Below are positions 24,685-34,591 of a stretch of DNA of 47,561 nt, piece after piece (the stretch's first letter is position 1; each line of letters starts with the position of its first letter). This DNA comes from an uncultured Prochlorococcus sp. (GTDB taxonomy: Bacteria > Cyanobacteriota > Cyanobacteriia > PCC-6307 > Cyanobiaceae), in NCBI GenBank assembly GCA_902534685.1, contig CACAQP010000002.1, forward strand, positions 1-47,561, in the 5' to 3' direction. Made by a program: the position numbers and the translations under genes. The notes beneath the pieces are model-generated. The model was not told the DNA's origin, did no database searches, and saw nothing but the letters and a program-made list of their open reading frames with translations.

Positions 24685-24951
24685 ATGATTGAAACTTCAG
24701 GTGTAATAGAAAAAGAGCAAGGAAATGGATTTTATTTGGTTACCTTGGAACAACCTGAAGGACATCAATGTTTATGCAGAGCCGCAGGTAAATTAACTAA
24801 ATTTAGAATTAAGTTACTAGCTGGAGACAAAGTGTTAGTTGAGATAAGTCCCTATGACCTCTCTCGAGGGAGGATAACTTATAGAGAAAGAAATGCGGGG
24901 GGTTCTAAACCAACAACTAATAAAAATAACCCCAAGCGAAACAACAAGTAA
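24685..24951 (+). CDS. infA: translation initiation factor IF-1
   Basis: An 88-residue S1/OB-fold protein that occupies the ribosomal A site during initiation. It shows IETSGVIEKEQGNGFYLVTL, then CRAAGKLTKFRIKLLAGDKVLVEISPYDLSRGRITYR, the near-invariant IF-1 core (GKxRK.xIRIxxGDxVxVExSPYDLxxGRIxYR). It carries an extra basic C-terminal tail (NAGGSKPTTNKNNPKRNNK) beyond the usual 72 residues, and has Cys at CLCRA where most have AxxSG. This divergent IF-1 form is typical of Prochlorococcus/marine Synechococcus as far as I recall. Convergent with the NTRC gene. Confidence 0.93.
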   Translation: MIETSGVIEKEQGNGFYLVTLEQPEGHQCLCRAAGKLTKFRIKLLAGDKVLVEISPYDLSRGRITYRERNAGGSKPTTNKNNPKRNNK

Positions 24952-24960
24952 CCAATTATT

Positions 24961-26337
24961 TTAGATGATATTTTTTATTGCTTCTTTAAACTCGCTTCTT
25001 TGTTTAACACCTTGCCATTGTTTTTTTAATAATTTTTCTTTAAAAAGTTGAACAGTTGGTGTGCCGTTAATACCAGCTTGTTTTGCAATATTTTGATCTT
25101 TATCAATATCTATTTCAACTCCAAGCACTGCGCCATCAAGTTCTTTGATTACCCTTTTTAATTGGGGTTTTAATACATGACATGGGCCACAACTTGGGGA
25201 ACTAAAAATTACTAAGATAGGTTTTTTACTCTCGTGATAAAGTTTCCTTAATGCATAACTGCCTTTTTGCCATTCAGAATTTGAATCGAAAGTATCTTCA
25301 TTAACTTCTTCTTCATTAAAGTCTGATGAATTAAGTTTTTTTTCTGGTTCGGGTGTTTCTCTGACTATAGTTTTTGCTAAATTTTTTTCTGCTAGCCACC
25401 TTTCGGTAGCTAATGCTGCCATGCATCCAGTTCCTGCAGCTGTAACTCCTTGTCTCCACTCAGAATCAACAACGTCACCTGCTGCAAAAATGCCTTCAAT
25501 AGATGTTTCTGGTCTCCCTGATTTGCAAGCAATATATCCTTTATTATCTAAATCAATTTTGTTGTCTAAGAACTTCGTATTTGGTGTGTGTCCTATCGCA
25601 TAAAAAAGACCCTTTATATTGATTTCCCCTTTACCTTTTTGAGAGTGAATAGTTTCTATTTTCTCAAGCCATTCAGAACCATCAGCTTTATTAACTTTTG
25701 TATTCCAATGGATTTCTATCTTTGGATTAGCTTTTACTCTATCAACCATTGCTGCGCTAGCCCTTAACTTTTCTGATCTAACAATTAAATGCACCTTGCT
25801 GCCATACTTTGTGAGGTATGCTGCTTCTTCACATGCCGAGTCTCCTCCGCCTATAACAGCTAATTCTTCATCTCTGAATTGTGGAGTTGCTCCATCACAG
25901 ATTGCACAAGCACTTATTCCTTTACTCCAGAATTTATCTTCATTTATCACGCCTAATCTATTTGCACTTGCTCCAGTAGCAATAATAATTGAGTTAGTTT
26001 TTATAGTCCCTTCTAAAGTTTTTAATTCAAAGGGATGTGAATCAGTATTTATTGAGACAACATCACTTTCGTATAAATTAGTACCCCATCTTTCTGCTTG
26101 AGCCTTCATTAGATCCATTAATTCAGGACCTAGTACTCCATCTGGGAAACCTGGATAGTTTTCAACAAATGTTGTAGTCATTAATTGTCCACCAGGAATT
26201 CCACCTGAATTAAAACCTGTGACGAGTAAAGGTTGAAGATTTGCTCTTGCTGAATATATTGCAGCGGTATAGCCTGCAGGCCCTGAGCCTATTATTACAA
26301 CATTTTCAACTTTTGAAGTGTTCTCCTTATTCTCCAT
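24961..26337 (-). CDS. ntrC/trxB: NADPH thioredoxin reductase fused to thioredoxin (NTRC)
   Basis: A bifunctional redox enzyme that uses NADPH to reduce its own thioredoxin domain and then targets such as 2-Cys peroxiredoxin. The N-terminal reductase (about 310 residues) has the FAD motif [25 protein letters not shown], the redox pair SACAICDGA (CAIC) and the NADPH motif [18 protein letters not shown]. After an acidic linker of roughly 35 residues comes a thioredoxin with the active site [13 protein letters not shown] and the cis-Pro [11 protein letters not shown]. Total length 458 fits NTRC of cyanobacteria and plants. Monocistronic, convergent with infA. Confidence 0.97.
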   Translation of the reverse strand: MENKENTSKVENVVIIGSGPAGYTAAIYSARANLQPLLVTGFNSGGIPGGQLMTTTFVENYPGFPDGVLGPELMDLMKAQAERWGTNLYESDVVSINTDSHPFELKTLEGTIKTNSIIIATGASANRLGVINEDKFWSKGISACAICDGATPQFRDEELAVIGGGDSACEEAAYLTKYGSKVHLIVRSEKLRASAAMVDRVKANPKIEIHWNTKVNKADGSEWLEKIETIHSQKGKGEINIKGLFYAIGHTPNTKFLDNKIDLDNKGYIACKSGRPETSIEGIFAAGDVVDSEWRQGVTAAGTGCMAALATERWLAEKNLAKTIVRETPEPEKKLNSSDFNEEEVNEDTFDSNSEWQKGSYALRKLYHESKKPILVIFSSPSCGPCHVLKPQLKRVIKELDGAVLGVEIDIDKDQNIAKQAGINGTPTVQLFKEKLLKKQWQGVKQRSEFKEAIKNII

Positions 26338-26416
26338 TTATTTACTAATTTCACTATTAATAATAATAAACAAACCTAAATTATGTAGGGCGGATTTCAC
26401 TCGATCGATTTGTTAT

Positions 26417-26641
26417 TTAATCGTTGACTTTTTGGTCTAATAAATTTTTTAATTCCTTTGGGAAGTTTAAAACTGAATCTTTTAAATTTTCGTTCTTTTC
26501 TCCAATATGTAATATCCACTCTCTAAATTCCTCTGCAATTGCATAACTGTCTTCATATCTTTCTAAAGTATCCATTGCAGAAATTCTGTTCGTTGCCCAA
26601 CAGGTTGCAATGTCGATTCTTTTTCTAATGAAATTTTCCAT
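26417..26641 (-). CDS. small hypothetical helical protein
   Basis: A 74-residue soluble protein not recognised. It begins MENFIRKRIDIATCWATNRIS and is almost entirely predicted helix (AMDTLERYEDSYAIAEEFREWI, LNFPKELKNLLDQKV), with one Cys. It precedes the NTRC gene on the same strand by 79 bases but no link is shown. Regular amphipathic periodicity and absence of overlapping genes support it as real. Confidence 0.6.
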   Translation of the reverse strand: MENFIRKRIDIATCWATNRISAMDTLERYEDSYAIAEEFREWILHIGEKNENLKDSVLNFPKELKNLLDQKVND

Positions 26642-26795
26642 TGAAACTTAAAAGTTGTATATAGATAAACACATCAAACAGCTTATGTATTGTCTAATAA
26701 GTTACAACTTTGTACTTCCAAACAATAATTTAATCTTTAATTTATATTTGAGCCAATTTTTGGATGAATTATAAAAAAAATATAAAGAAATAAAG

Positions 26796-27374
26796 TTATA
26801 CTGCCTCGCTGTGATTTGCAAGAAGCCTTTCAACTTCCTCAAAACCTTCTTTAGCTGAATTTATTGCAAGTTCCTCGCTAACTTTTTCTTCTGATATCAA
26901 TTTTGCGGATATTTTCTTTAATAGAGTTTCTTTCTTTTCTCTTAGTGAACTAACAATTTCTTCTTCAATGATAGATTTTATTGCTTTAGAAATTATTTTT
27001 TTGTCATTTGCTTCCTCGAATGTGCCCTGAACTAATTCCTGAATAAATAATCGATGAACCTCACTACTCCTTAGAAAGCTTTCTGTGGCATTAATAATTC
27101 CTTCAACAAGAGCTTGATCAGGTTCAGAATCATTTTCTGCCAGCTTAAATTCCCAATCTAAATGCCTCCTTTGCCAACCTGCTGAGTGGAGACTGGGCAT
27201 GACTGTCTGTGAATAAGTATCAACTGACATTTCATAAATTCTCTCTGCTAATTTCTCGCACCAGTCTTTACCATGCTTTTCTAGATTTTTCTGCATAGCT
27301 TGCCTTGGAACTGCATGACCACCATGATGACTGTGGCAGACTCCATCAGGACATTCGATTGCTTTTATACTCAT
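26796..27374 (-). CDS. hypothetical protein with Cys/His-rich N-terminus
   Basis: A 192-residue soluble protein of unknown function. Its first 20 residues hold a dense potential metal-binding motif, ECPDGVCHSHHGGHAVPRQ (two Cys and four His). The rest is helical: GKDWCEKLAERIYEMSVDTYSQTVMPSLHSAGWQRRH in the middle and a charged coiled region toward the C-terminus (EEEIVSSLREKKETLLKKI). It is monocistronic, divergent from pntA. I recall similar proteins in marine picocyanobacteria only as hypothetical. Metal binding is inferred. Confidence 0.7.
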   Translation of the reverse strand: MSIKAIECPDGVCHSHHGGHAVPRQAMQKNLEKHGKDWCEKLAERIYEMSVDTYSQTVMPSLHSAGWQRRHLDWEFKLAENDSEPDQALVEGIINATESFLRSSEVHRLFIQELVQGTFEEANDKKIISKAIKSIIEEEIVSSLREKKETLLKKISAKLISEEKVSEELAINSAKEGFEEVERLLANHSEAV

Positions 27375-27501
27375 TGGATTATTTAGTACTTATATATTCT
27401 AGATAGCTATTTTTTATAGAAAAGAAAATATATTTTTAACAAAAATCCAAGACTTTTGACGTTCTTCAATTTATATTTAGTATGTTAAAAAAATAAATAA
27501 A

Positions 27502-28632
27502 TTGACAAAGATACTTATTCCTTCCGAAACAAGCTCTGGTGAAAGGAGAGTTTCAGCTACACCAGAAGCGGTAAAGAAATTAAAAAGTCTTGGATGTGAT
27601 GTTTATATTGAAAGTGCAGCAGGAAAATTATCAGGATTTAGTGACTTATCATATGAAGAATCGGGCGGCACAGTAATAAATAACTTAGATCAAAAAATTT
27701 GGAGTGAAGCGGACTTAATATTTTGTGTTCAGACTCCATCAGAGGATAATTTAACTAAATTAAAAAAAGGCGCTGTTCTTCTTGGTCTTCTTAACCCATA
27801 TGGTAATAAGGAGCTTCTTAGGATTATAAATAGTAATAAGATTTCAGCTTTATCCCTGGAGTTGCTTCCGCGGATAAGTAGAGCTCAATCTTCTGATGTA
27901 CTTTCTTCACAGGCCAATATTGCTGGATATAAAGCAGTTCTTATGGCTGCAAGTGAGTTAGATAGATATTTCCCAATGCTTATGACTGCAGCAGGGACAG
28001 TCCAACCTGCCAAAGTAGTCGTTCTTGGTGGAGGAGTTGCAGGATTACAAGCTGTTGCGACAGCAAAAAGACTTGGTGCAATAGTATTTGTATCTGATAT
28101 TAGACCTGCTGTTAAAGAACAAGTAGAGTCCTTAGGAGCAAGATTTATAGAACTTCCTGAAGTTGAGGAAAAGCCAGGAGAGGCAGGAGGTTATGCAAAA
28201 GCTGTAACACCCGAATTCCTGTCAAAACAGAAGGCAACTTTAACTAAATATTTATCTGAAGCTGATGTTGCTATATGTACTGCGCAAGTTCTAGGTAAAA
28301 AGGCCCCTGTTTTAATAGACTCTCCCATGATTGAAAAAATGAGGCCTGGTGCAGTAGTTATTGATTTAGCAGTTTCTCAAGGAGGGAACTGCGAAGGAAC
28401 AAAATCAAATCAAACTATTATTAAAGATGGGGTAAAACTTATAGGAGCGGGTGAATTACCCTCTTCAGTTCCTTATGATGCAAGTTCACTTTATGCTAAG
28501 AACTTAACATCTTTGATTACACCATTTATTAAAAATGGTGTAATTAAATTAGATAAAGAGGATGAACTCATTTCTGGATGTTTATTAAGCGATGAAGGAG
28601 TTGTTCTTCAAAATAAAGTTTTTGAAAATTGA
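27502..28632 (+). CDS. pntA1: NAD(P) transhydrogenase alpha subunit, NAD(H)-binding part
   Basis: Domain I of the proton-translocating transhydrogenase, which binds NAD(H) and passes hydride to NADP+ in PntB. The 376-residue chain starts KILIPSETSSGERRVSATPEAVKKL as in alanine dehydrogenase/PNT proteins and has the Rossmann motif VVLGGGVAGLQAVATAKRLGAIVFVSD and the RQD-like region around SQANIAGYKAVL. In cyanobacteria PntA is split into two genes, as here. The start is a TTG; no upstream ATG fits. First gene of a pntA1-pntA2-pntB operon with gaps of 12 and 8 bases. Confidence 0.97.
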   Translation: MTKILIPSETSSGERRVSATPEAVKKLKSLGCDVYIESAAGKLSGFSDLSYEESGGTVINNLDQKIWSEADLIFCVQTPSEDNLTKLKKGAVLLGLLNPYGNKELLRIINSNKISALSLELLPRISRAQSSDVLSSQANIAGYKAVLMAASELDRYFPMLMTAAGTVQPAKVVVLGGGVAGLQAVATAKRLGAIVFVSDIRPAVKEQVESLGARFIELPEVEEKPGEAGGYAKAVTPEFLSKQKATLTKYLSEADVAICTAQVLGKKAPVLIDSPMIEKMRPGAVVIDLAVSQGGNCEGTKSNQTIIKDGVKLIGAGELPSSVPYDASSLYAKNLTSLITPFIKNGVIKLDKEDELISGCLLSDEGVVLQNKVFEN

Positions 28633-28644
28633 GGTATTAAAATT

Positions 28645-28938
28645 ATGTCTTTTATAAGTCTTCTTTGGGTTCTTTTACTAGGTAGTTTATTAGGCCTCGA
28701 GTTAATTGGAAAAGTTCCTCCTACTCTTCACACACCTCTTATGAGTGGAGCAAATGCAATTTCAGGAATAACAATGCTTGCAGCCTTGACTTTAATTGTA
28801 AAAGCAGAAGGTAACGCACCACTTTTAATCATTGGTTCAGTTTCTCTTGGATTTGCTCTTTTCAACGTTATAGGCGGTTTCTTTGTAACTGATCGAATGC
28901 TTGCGATGTTTAGTCGTAAACCATCAAATAAGAAGTAA
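28645..28938 (+). CDS. pntA2: NAD(P) transhydrogenase alpha subunit, membrane part
   Basis: A 97-residue, three-helix membrane protein corresponding to the C-terminal part of undivided PntA and forming part of the proton channel (domain II). It reads SFISLLWVLLLGSLLGLELIGKVPPTLHTPLMSGANAISG, with the conserved PPTLHTPLMSG-x-NAISG signature. A GAGGT Shine-Dalgarno lies in the 12-base gap after pntA1, overlapping its stop. Middle gene of the pnt operon. Confidence 0.97.
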   Translation: MSFISLLWVLLLGSLLGLELIGKVPPTLHTPLMSGANAISGITMLAALTLIVKAEGNAPLLIIGSVSLGFALFNVIGGFFVTDRMLAMFSRKPSNKK

Positions 28939-28946
28939 TTTTTAAC

Positions 28947-30386
28947 ATGAGTCTACCTGTAATCATTAAATTTGTTATTGACCTTTTAGCAGTACTTTTA
29001 CTGGCTTTAGGAATAAAAGGATTGTCAAAAGTAAAGTCAGCAAGGGATGCCAATAGATTAGCTGCATTTGCAATGTCGCTATCAGTAGTAGGATTACTTT
29101 CTTATTATTTAGGCACTTCTGGAATTGCTATTCAGTCTTGGATTTGGATAATAATTGGATCAATCATAGGTAGTTTATTCGGAGCAATACTTGCAAAAAA
29201 AGTACCTATGACCTCCATGCCTGAAACTGTGGCATTGTTTAATGGTTGTGGAGGAATGTCATCACTTTTAGTGGCCTTAGGAGTAGCTATTTTTCCTATA
29301 TCTGGTGGCCAAGAAAATTTTGATTTTTTTAAGTCACTTATTAACGAAGTTTCAATATCTGTTTCTATATTTGTTGGTGCCATAACTTTCACAGGTTCAA
29401 TTGTTGCGATGGCAAAGTTACAGGGTTGGTTGTCAACTCCAGGATGGACTCAGAGCAAAGTTAGACATTTTGTAAATATTGTTTTTGCAGTTGCTTCCTT
29501 GATAGCTTTTTTTGATTTGATAAACGGCAATACAAGTTCTATTTGGCTTTTAGTTATAGTTTCTTCTTTATTAGGTATTGGAGTTACTTTGCCAATTGGT
29601 GGAGCTGATATGCCAGTCGTTATATCTTTATTAAATAGCTATTCAGGGATTGCAGCAGCAGCAGCAGGTTTCGTTGTAGATAGTCAGCTTTTGATAGTAG
29701 CTGGCGCAATGGTTGGAGCGGCAGGTCTAATACTTACTCAAGTAATGTGCAAGGGTATGAATAGATCATTGGTCTCAGTTCTTTTTGGAGGATCTTTATC
29801 TGCACAAAGTACAGCCTCTTCTGGTTCAGGAGAATATACAAATATAACTTCTTGCAGTGTTGAAGAATGTGCATTGACTTTAGAGGCAGCCAACAAGGTA
29901 ATTATTGTTCCTGGATACGGTCTAGCGGTAGCTCAAGCTCAGCATACTTTAAGGGAAGTGACAAAAAAACTAGAGCAAAATGGTATTGAAGTTGTTTACG
30001 CAATTCATCCTGTAGCGGGGAGGATGCCTGGACATATGAATGTACTTTTAGCAGAAGCAGATGTTCCTTACGAACAACTTAAAGAGATGGATGTTGTAAA
30101 TCCTGATTTTCCAGCAACGGATGTTGTTTTAGTTTTAGGAGCAAATGATGTGGTTAATCCTCAAGCAAAGAATGATAGCTCTTCTCCTTTATATGGCATG
30201 CCAGTTCTTGATGTGCAGGAAGCAAGAACTGTATTTGTAATTAAACGTGGTATGAGCGCAGGTTACTCCGGAATAAAAAATGATTTATTTGATCTGCCAA
30301 ATACCTCAATGGTCTTTGGTGACGCGAAAAAGGTACTGAATGATTTGATTGGAGAATTAAAGGATCTTGGAGTTGGGGAAAAATAA
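28947..30386 (+). CDS. pntB: NAD(P) transhydrogenase beta subunit
   Basis: PntB holds most of the proton channel and the NADP(H)-binding domain III. The 479-residue chain has about eight N-terminal helices with KKVPMTSMPETVALFNGCGGMSSLLVALG (conserved membrane signature) and LINGADMP-like IGGADMPVVISLLNSYSGIAAAAAGF, then the soluble domain with VIIVPGYGLAVAQAQHTLREVTKKL, IHPVAGRMPGHMNVLLAEADVPY and LVLGANDVVNPQAKND, the NADP site. Complete. Together with pntA1/A2 it makes NADPH from NADH driven by the proton gradient (or the reverse). The next gene begins inside its last 20 bases. Confidence 0.98.
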   Translation: MSLPVIIKFVIDLLAVLLLALGIKGLSKVKSARDANRLAAFAMSLSVVGLLSYYLGTSGIAIQSWIWIIIGSIIGSLFGAILAKKVPMTSMPETVALFNGCGGMSSLLVALGVAIFPISGGQENFDFFKSLINEVSISVSIFVGAITFTGSIVAMAKLQGWLSTPGWTQSKVRHFVNIVFAVASLIAFFDLINGNTSSIWLLVIVSSLLGIGVTLPIGGADMPVVISLLNSYSGIAAAAAGFVVDSQLLIVAGAMVGAAGLILTQVMCKGMNRSLVSVLFGGSLSAQSTASSGSGEYTNITSCSVEECALTLEAANKVIIVPGYGLAVAQAQHTLREVTKKLEQNGIEVVYAIHPVAGRMPGHMNVLLAEADVPYEQLKEMDVVNPDFPATDVVLVLGANDVVNPQAKNDSSSPLYGMPVLDVQEARTVFVIKRGMSAGYSGIKNDLFDLPNTSMVFGDAKKVLNDLIGELKDLGVGEK

Positions 30387-31452
30387 TAGTATATCTTTTA
30401 GTTTTTCAGATTACATAAAAAATAAGCCATTTCGAGAAGTCTTACCTTGGATAGGTGGTGACTTACAAACTTTGAGAGATACTTTTGTAATTGATTTTGG
30501 TAAATCAAAAAAAAATAAAAAAATATTCTTTCCGATTAATAAAATTCTTTCTAAAAAATTTGAATTTGATTATCTTCTAGGATTTTTAGAATTACCTGAA
30601 AACTTAGACTCACTTAGGGGTTTTGTAATCGTTACACATGGTTTAGGGGGCTCAACTAAACGGTTTGGTTTAAGAAGAATTTCTAGGAAATTAGCAAATA
30701 ATGGTTTTGGAGTTCTTAAATTAAATCTAAGAGGATCTGGATCTGCGAGATATTTAGCTAAGGGAAATTATTGTGCTAGATGCTCTAGTGATGTAATTTC
30801 AGCAATTAATTATTTTAAAAAATTCATTAATTTAGAGTTTAAAGATTTCATCAAGATGAATAATCTTCCAATTTACGGAGTTGGATTATCTTTAGGCGGA
30901 ACAATTCTTTTAAATGCCTGCTTAGATTACGATGAAAACAAAGGAGAAAAACTTTTAGATGGCCTAGCCTGTGTAAGTAGCCCTTTAGATTTATCATCAT
31001 GCAGTCTCTGTATTGAAAAATCTAGAAATTATATCTACCAAAAATGGTTACTTCATCGCTTAAAAAATCAGTTATGGGACGGATTTAATGATGAAGGCAA
31101 AATTCTTAATAATGAGAAATTAAGAAAAAAAATTAGAAATTTAAAAAGTATAAGGGAATTTGATCAGAAATTTACAGCTCCAAGTTGGGGATTTGATTCT
31201 TTAGAAGATTATTATGTTAAAGCTTCTCCAATATTTAGAATCCAAAACTCAATAAAAAAATTACCTCAAATGCTTTTTATTCATGCCAAGGATGATCCTT
31301 GGGTTCCATATAATGCAACTTTGAATTTAAGAGGAAAATTTATTGATAAATTTACTATTTTTATAACTGAAAAAGGAGGTCATAATGGTTTTCATTCGAT
31401 TAATGGCTGCTGGTCAGACGAAGTCGTGAAGAACTGGTTTATGAGTATCTAG
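30367..31452 (+). CDS. YheT-like alpha/beta hydrolase
   Basis: A 361-residue alpha/beta hydrolase of the YheT/COG0429 type. Motifs: the oxyanion strand VTHGLGGSTKRFGLRRIS, LRGSGSARYLAKGNYCARCSSD, nucleophile elbow GVGLSLGGTILLN (Ser near residue 178), acid strand FIHAKDDPWVPY and final His EKGGHNGFHS. The family start is probably one of two TTG codons near 30367-30373, overlapping pntB by about 20 bp, so it is likely translated from the pnt transcript. The 3' end overlaps the convergent ferredoxin-like gene by 14 bp. Substrate unknown. Confidence 0.88.
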   Translation: MELGKNNSISFSFSDYIKNKPFREVLPWIGGDLQTLRDTFVIDFGKSKKNKKIFFPINKILSKKFEFDYLLGFLELPENLDSLRGFVIVTHGLGGSTKRFGLRRISRKLANNGFGVLKLNLRGSGSARYLAKGNYCARCSSDVISAINYFKKFINLEFKDFIKMNNLPIYGVGLSLGGTILLNACLDYDENKGEKLLDGLACVSSPLDLSSCSLCIEKSRNYIYQKWLLHRLKNQLWDGFNDEGKILNNEKLRKKIRNLKSIREFDQKFTAPSWGFDSLEDYYVKASPIFRIQNSIKKLPQMLFIHAKDDPWVPYNATLNLRGKFIDKFTIFITEKGGHNGFHSINGCWSDEVVKNWFMSI

Positions 31453-31783
31453 GACTATTTAAAAATGGTGTTTTTTTAAAAATCCATTTTTCTATTGGCT
31501 TACCGTTAATAATATGTGAGGTAAAAATTTCAGAAATTTTTTCTGGAGAAACTTTCTCATACCAAATACCATCAGGCCAAATAAGAAGAATTGGGCCGTT
31601 CTTACATACCCTTAAACAGTCAGCTTTTGATCTTAATATATGAACGTTTTTTGCAGAGGGATCATTCTCAAATTTTTTTAAAGTCTTTTTCAGACATTCC
31701 CATGTTTTTTGACCTTCATTGCCTTTAAAGCATTTCTGTTTTGTGGGTGTTGCGCATAGTAGAAGATGCTTTTTAATATTCAC
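31439..31783 (-). CDS. thioredoxin-like [2Fe-2S] ferredoxin
   Basis: A 114-residue protein of the thioredoxin-like 2Fe-2S ferredoxin family. Cluster Cys match the family: KHLLLCATPTKQKC (C10 and C18) and ADCLRVCKNGPILLIWPDGIWY (C56 and C60, with the conserved GP-x-x-x-[VI]-x-P-[DE]-G-x-W-Y that follows). The partner is not known. It starts 2 bases after dxr on the same strand and so is probably cotranscribed with it; dxr's downstream enzymes IspG/IspH need electrons, so a redox link to isoprenoid synthesis is conceivable but only inferred from proximity. Confidence 0.88.
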   Translation of the reverse strand: MNIKKHLLLCATPTKQKCFKGNEGQKTWECLKKTLKKFENDPSAKNVHILRSKADCLRVCKNGPILLIWPDGIWYEKVSPEKISEIFTSHIINGKPIEKWIFKKTPFLNSPRYS

Positions 31784-31785
31784 TT

Positions 31786-33015
31786 TTATCCAATACTTAC
31801 GTATTTTTTCCCTTTTTTAATTTCTTGCTCAACAAAAAGTCTGGCCCAATTATCTACTTCAAGAATATCCTCCAATTCGGGACTCAAATTCAAATTCTCC
31901 ATATGTGATTCACAAGCTTTACTTATAAATGTTGGAATTTCTTGAAAAGAAATTTTTTCTTTAAGGAATTGTTCAACAGCCATTTCATTGGCAGCATTTA
32001 AAACTGCGGGCATAGTCCCAGAAGATTTTCCTGCAGCATAGGCAAGTCCCATGCATGGATATTTAAACTCGTCTGGCTCTTTAAAAGTTAATTTTCCAAT
32101 TTCACTTAGGTTTAATCTTTTCCAATTTGTTTTAAATCTCTCAGGCCAACTCATCGCATATAAAATGGGTAGTTTCATATCTGGCCAACCTAATTGAGCT
32201 AATACTGAAGAATCATCCATCTCAATCATTGAATGAATAATACTTTGAGGGTGGATAACTATTTCGATATTTTCGTAAGAAGTCCCAAATAAATAATGAG
32301 CTTCTATAACTTCTAATCCTTTATTCATAAGAGTTGCAGAATCTACAGTTATTTTTTTCCCCATATCCCAATTCGGATGTGAAGTCGCATCTTCCACTGT
32401 GACATGCTTTAAATCCTCAACAGCCCAATCTCTGAAAGCACCACCAGAAGCTGTTAAATGTATGGCTTTTAAACCTTTAGGTATTTCTCCTGTTGAAAAA
32501 TCTGCATTTTCATAATTGGGTAATCCTTGTAAACATTGAAAGATAGCAGAGTGTTCTGAATCAGCAGGTAAAAGCCTACTATTATTTTTCTTTAATGCAG
32601 GAATAACAATTGGTCCTGCCGCAATTAAAGTTTCTTTGTTTGCAAGTGCAATATTTTTCCCCGCATTAATTGCTGACATTGTTGGAATTAAGCCTGCACA
32701 TCCTACTATCCCTGTAACCACAGTATCTGCCTTATCCCATGCTGCAACTGCGTTAATCCCCTGCTTTCCACTCAAAACCAAGGGAGCACTATTCAAATCT
32801 AAGTTATTAATATTATCTTTTAAATCTTGTATGAGACTTTCATCCTCAATTGCAACTACCTCTGGTTTATGCGTTTTAACTTGTTCAGTTAATAAATTAA
32901 TATTTCTTCCTGCAGAAAGAGCTACGGCTTTAAACTTATCAGGCTGCTCACTAGCTATTTCGAGAGTTTGAGTCCCTATTGAACCAGTAGAACCGAGCAC
33001 AGTAATGTATTTCAA
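31786..33015 (-). CDS. dxr: 1-deoxy-D-xylulose 5-phosphate reductoisomerase
   Basis: Dxr (IspC) makes 2-C-methyl-erythritol 4-phosphate with NADPH, the committed step of the MEP isoprenoid pathway that feeds carotenoids, chlorophyll phytyl and quinones. The NADPH motif is at the N-terminus ([16 protein letters not shown]), NKETLIAAG near residue 125, the metal/substrate residues in [16 protein letters not shown], the flexible loop [32 protein letters not shown], and [26 protein letters not shown] follow in order. 409 residues, complete. Upstream neighbour of the thioredoxin-like ferredoxin on the same strand. Confidence 0.98.
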   Translation of the reverse strand: MKYITVLGSTGSIGTQTLEIASEQPDKFKAVALSAGRNINLLTEQVKTHKPEVVAIEDESLIQDLKDNINNLDLNSAPLVLSGKQGINAVAAWDKADTVVTGIVGCAGLIPTMSAINAGKNIALANKETLIAAGPIVIPALKKNNSRLLPADSEHSAIFQCLQGLPNYENADFSTGEIPKGLKAIHLTASGGAFRDWAVEDLKHVTVEDATSHPNWDMGKKITVDSATLMNKGLEVIEAHYLFGTSYENIEIVIHPQSIIHSMIEMDDSSVLAQLGWPDMKLPILYAMSWPERFKTNWKRLNLSEIGKLTFKEPDEFKYPCMGLAYAAGKSSGTMPAVLNAANEMAVEQFLKEKISFQEIPTFISKACESHMENLNLSPELEDILEVDNWARLFVEQEIKKGKKYVSIG

Positions 33016-33097
33016 TTTTCTCTGATATTTCTAATATCTTCCCATTTAAAGGTGTATTTAAAAAACAAAAATTTAAAATTGGTTTTTTTCTTAAAAT

Positions 33098-34567
33098 TTA
33101 TATCCTTATCCATGTTGTTATTTCCTTTGATTGATCAATAAGTTCAATACCTTTTTCTTTTAACAAATTTCTTATTTCATCGGCCTTCGCATAATGCTTT
33201 CCCTTTTTTGCTTTCAATCTTTCATTAATAAGAGATGATATTTCTTCTTCTGTTATTTTACTTTCTTTTACTAAAACTTCTTTTTTAAGACCAAGTACCT
33301 CAGTCAACTTTTCAAGAGTTTTAAAATTCTCAAGTAGAAATAATTTTTCATTTAGGTCTATTTTAAAACCTTCGACCCTTTGAAATTGGTTTAAAAAGTT
33401 TTTTAATGGTTTTGCTAAATCGTAAATAATTGCAATAGCAGCTGCTGTATTAAGGTCATTTTCCAGAGCCTCGGAAAAATTAAGCTTTTTTTGAGATAAT
33501 TCAAAGCTTATTTTCTCTTTATATTCCTCTTCGATAGATTCATTTTTATCAATAGATTTAAAAGCATCTTTTGTAAGGTCCATAAAAGAAAGAGCCACAT
33601 TAATGTTTTTCCAAGCTTCTGAAGCACTCCTTAAAGCTTCTTCAGTAAAATCAAGTGGTTTTCTATAATTCACAGTCATAACAAAATATCGCAAAGTCAT
33701 AGGGCTTATACCTGAATTAATTAGTTCTCTTATAGTTTTAAAATTTTTAAGGGATTTACTCATCTTTTGTCCATTTACATTGACCATTCCATTGTGTAAC
33801 CAATAGTTCGCTAGCTTTTTGCCATTAGCTGCTTCTGATTGGGCGATTTCATTCTCGTGATGTGGAAAAATCAAATCAGAACCACCTAAATGAATATCAA
33901 TAGTATCTCCTAATTCATCTTTAACCATCGCCGAACATTCAATATGCCATCCTGGCCTACCTTTTCCCCATGGCGAATCAAAAAATGGTTCATCATCTTT
34001 GGCTTTTTTCCATAGCGCAAAATCTTGTGGATTAAGTTTTTTACTATTTTCATCATTAGCCATTCTTCCTTGCTGATTGATATTTTGTTCTTGTATATTT
34101 TGATTACTTAGCTTTCCATAATTTTTATTTTTGAAAACAGAATAATAAACATCCCCATCCCTAGAGTATGCATAACCTTTGTCCTCAAGGATTGTTATGA
34201 AGGAGCAGATATTGCATATATGATTCGTTGCTCTTGGCATGCTATCCGGACGCATTATCCCTAAAGAATCCATATCTTTATGAAATTCAATGATATTTTT
34301 TTCAGATACTTCCTTCATTGAACTGCTTTCTTCTTTCGCTCTTTTTAAGATCTTGTCATCAATATCTGTAAAATTTTGAACATACTTCACTTTGAAATCA
34401 CTGTAAATTAAGAATCTTCTCAATACATCCCAAGCTATATAACTTCTGGCATGACCAAGATGACATAAATCATAAACAGTTACCCCACAACAATAAATTT
34501 TTACTACATCATCAATAGGCTTAAAAACCTCAACTTTTTTGCTTAAAGTATTAAAAAGTTTGATCAT
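33098..34567 (-). CDS. cysS: cysteinyl-tRNA synthetase
   Basis: A class I aminoacyl-tRNA synthetase charging tRNA-Cys. The HIGH motif appears as LGHARSYIAWDVLRR, the zinc-binding Cys/His site begins with YCCGVTVYD and continues with WHIECSAM and HHENE, and the signature KMSKS is in NGQKMSKSLKNF. A helical anticodon-binding C-terminus follows (ISSLINERLKAKKGKHYAKADEIRNLLKEKGIEL). 489 residues, normal. 24 bases downstream of polA on the same strand, so it is likely part of the HlyD-like/polA/cysS run. Confidence 0.98.
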   Translation of the reverse strand: MIKLFNTLSKKVEVFKPIDDVVKIYCCGVTVYDLCHLGHARSYIAWDVLRRFLIYSDFKVKYVQNFTDIDDKILKRAKEESSSMKEVSEKNIIEFHKDMDSLGIMRPDSMPRATNHICNICSFITILEDKGYAYSRDGDVYYSVFKNKNYGKLSNQNIQEQNINQQGRMANDENSKKLNPQDFALWKKAKDDEPFFDSPWGKGRPGWHIECSAMVKDELGDTIDIHLGGSDLIFPHHENEIAQSEAANGKKLANYWLHNGMVNVNGQKMSKSLKNFKTIRELINSGISPMTLRYFVMTVNYRKPLDFTEEALRSASEAWKNINVALSFMDLTKDAFKSIDKNESIEEEYKEKISFELSQKKLNFSEALENDLNTAAAIAIIYDLAKPLKNFLNQFQRVEGFKIDLNEKLFLLENFKTLEKLTEVLGLKKEVLVKESKITEEEISSLINERLKAKKGKHYAKADEIRNLLKEKGIELIDQSKEITTWIRI

Positions 34568-34591
34568 CTTAAGTTAAGTATTTCATAAGGT

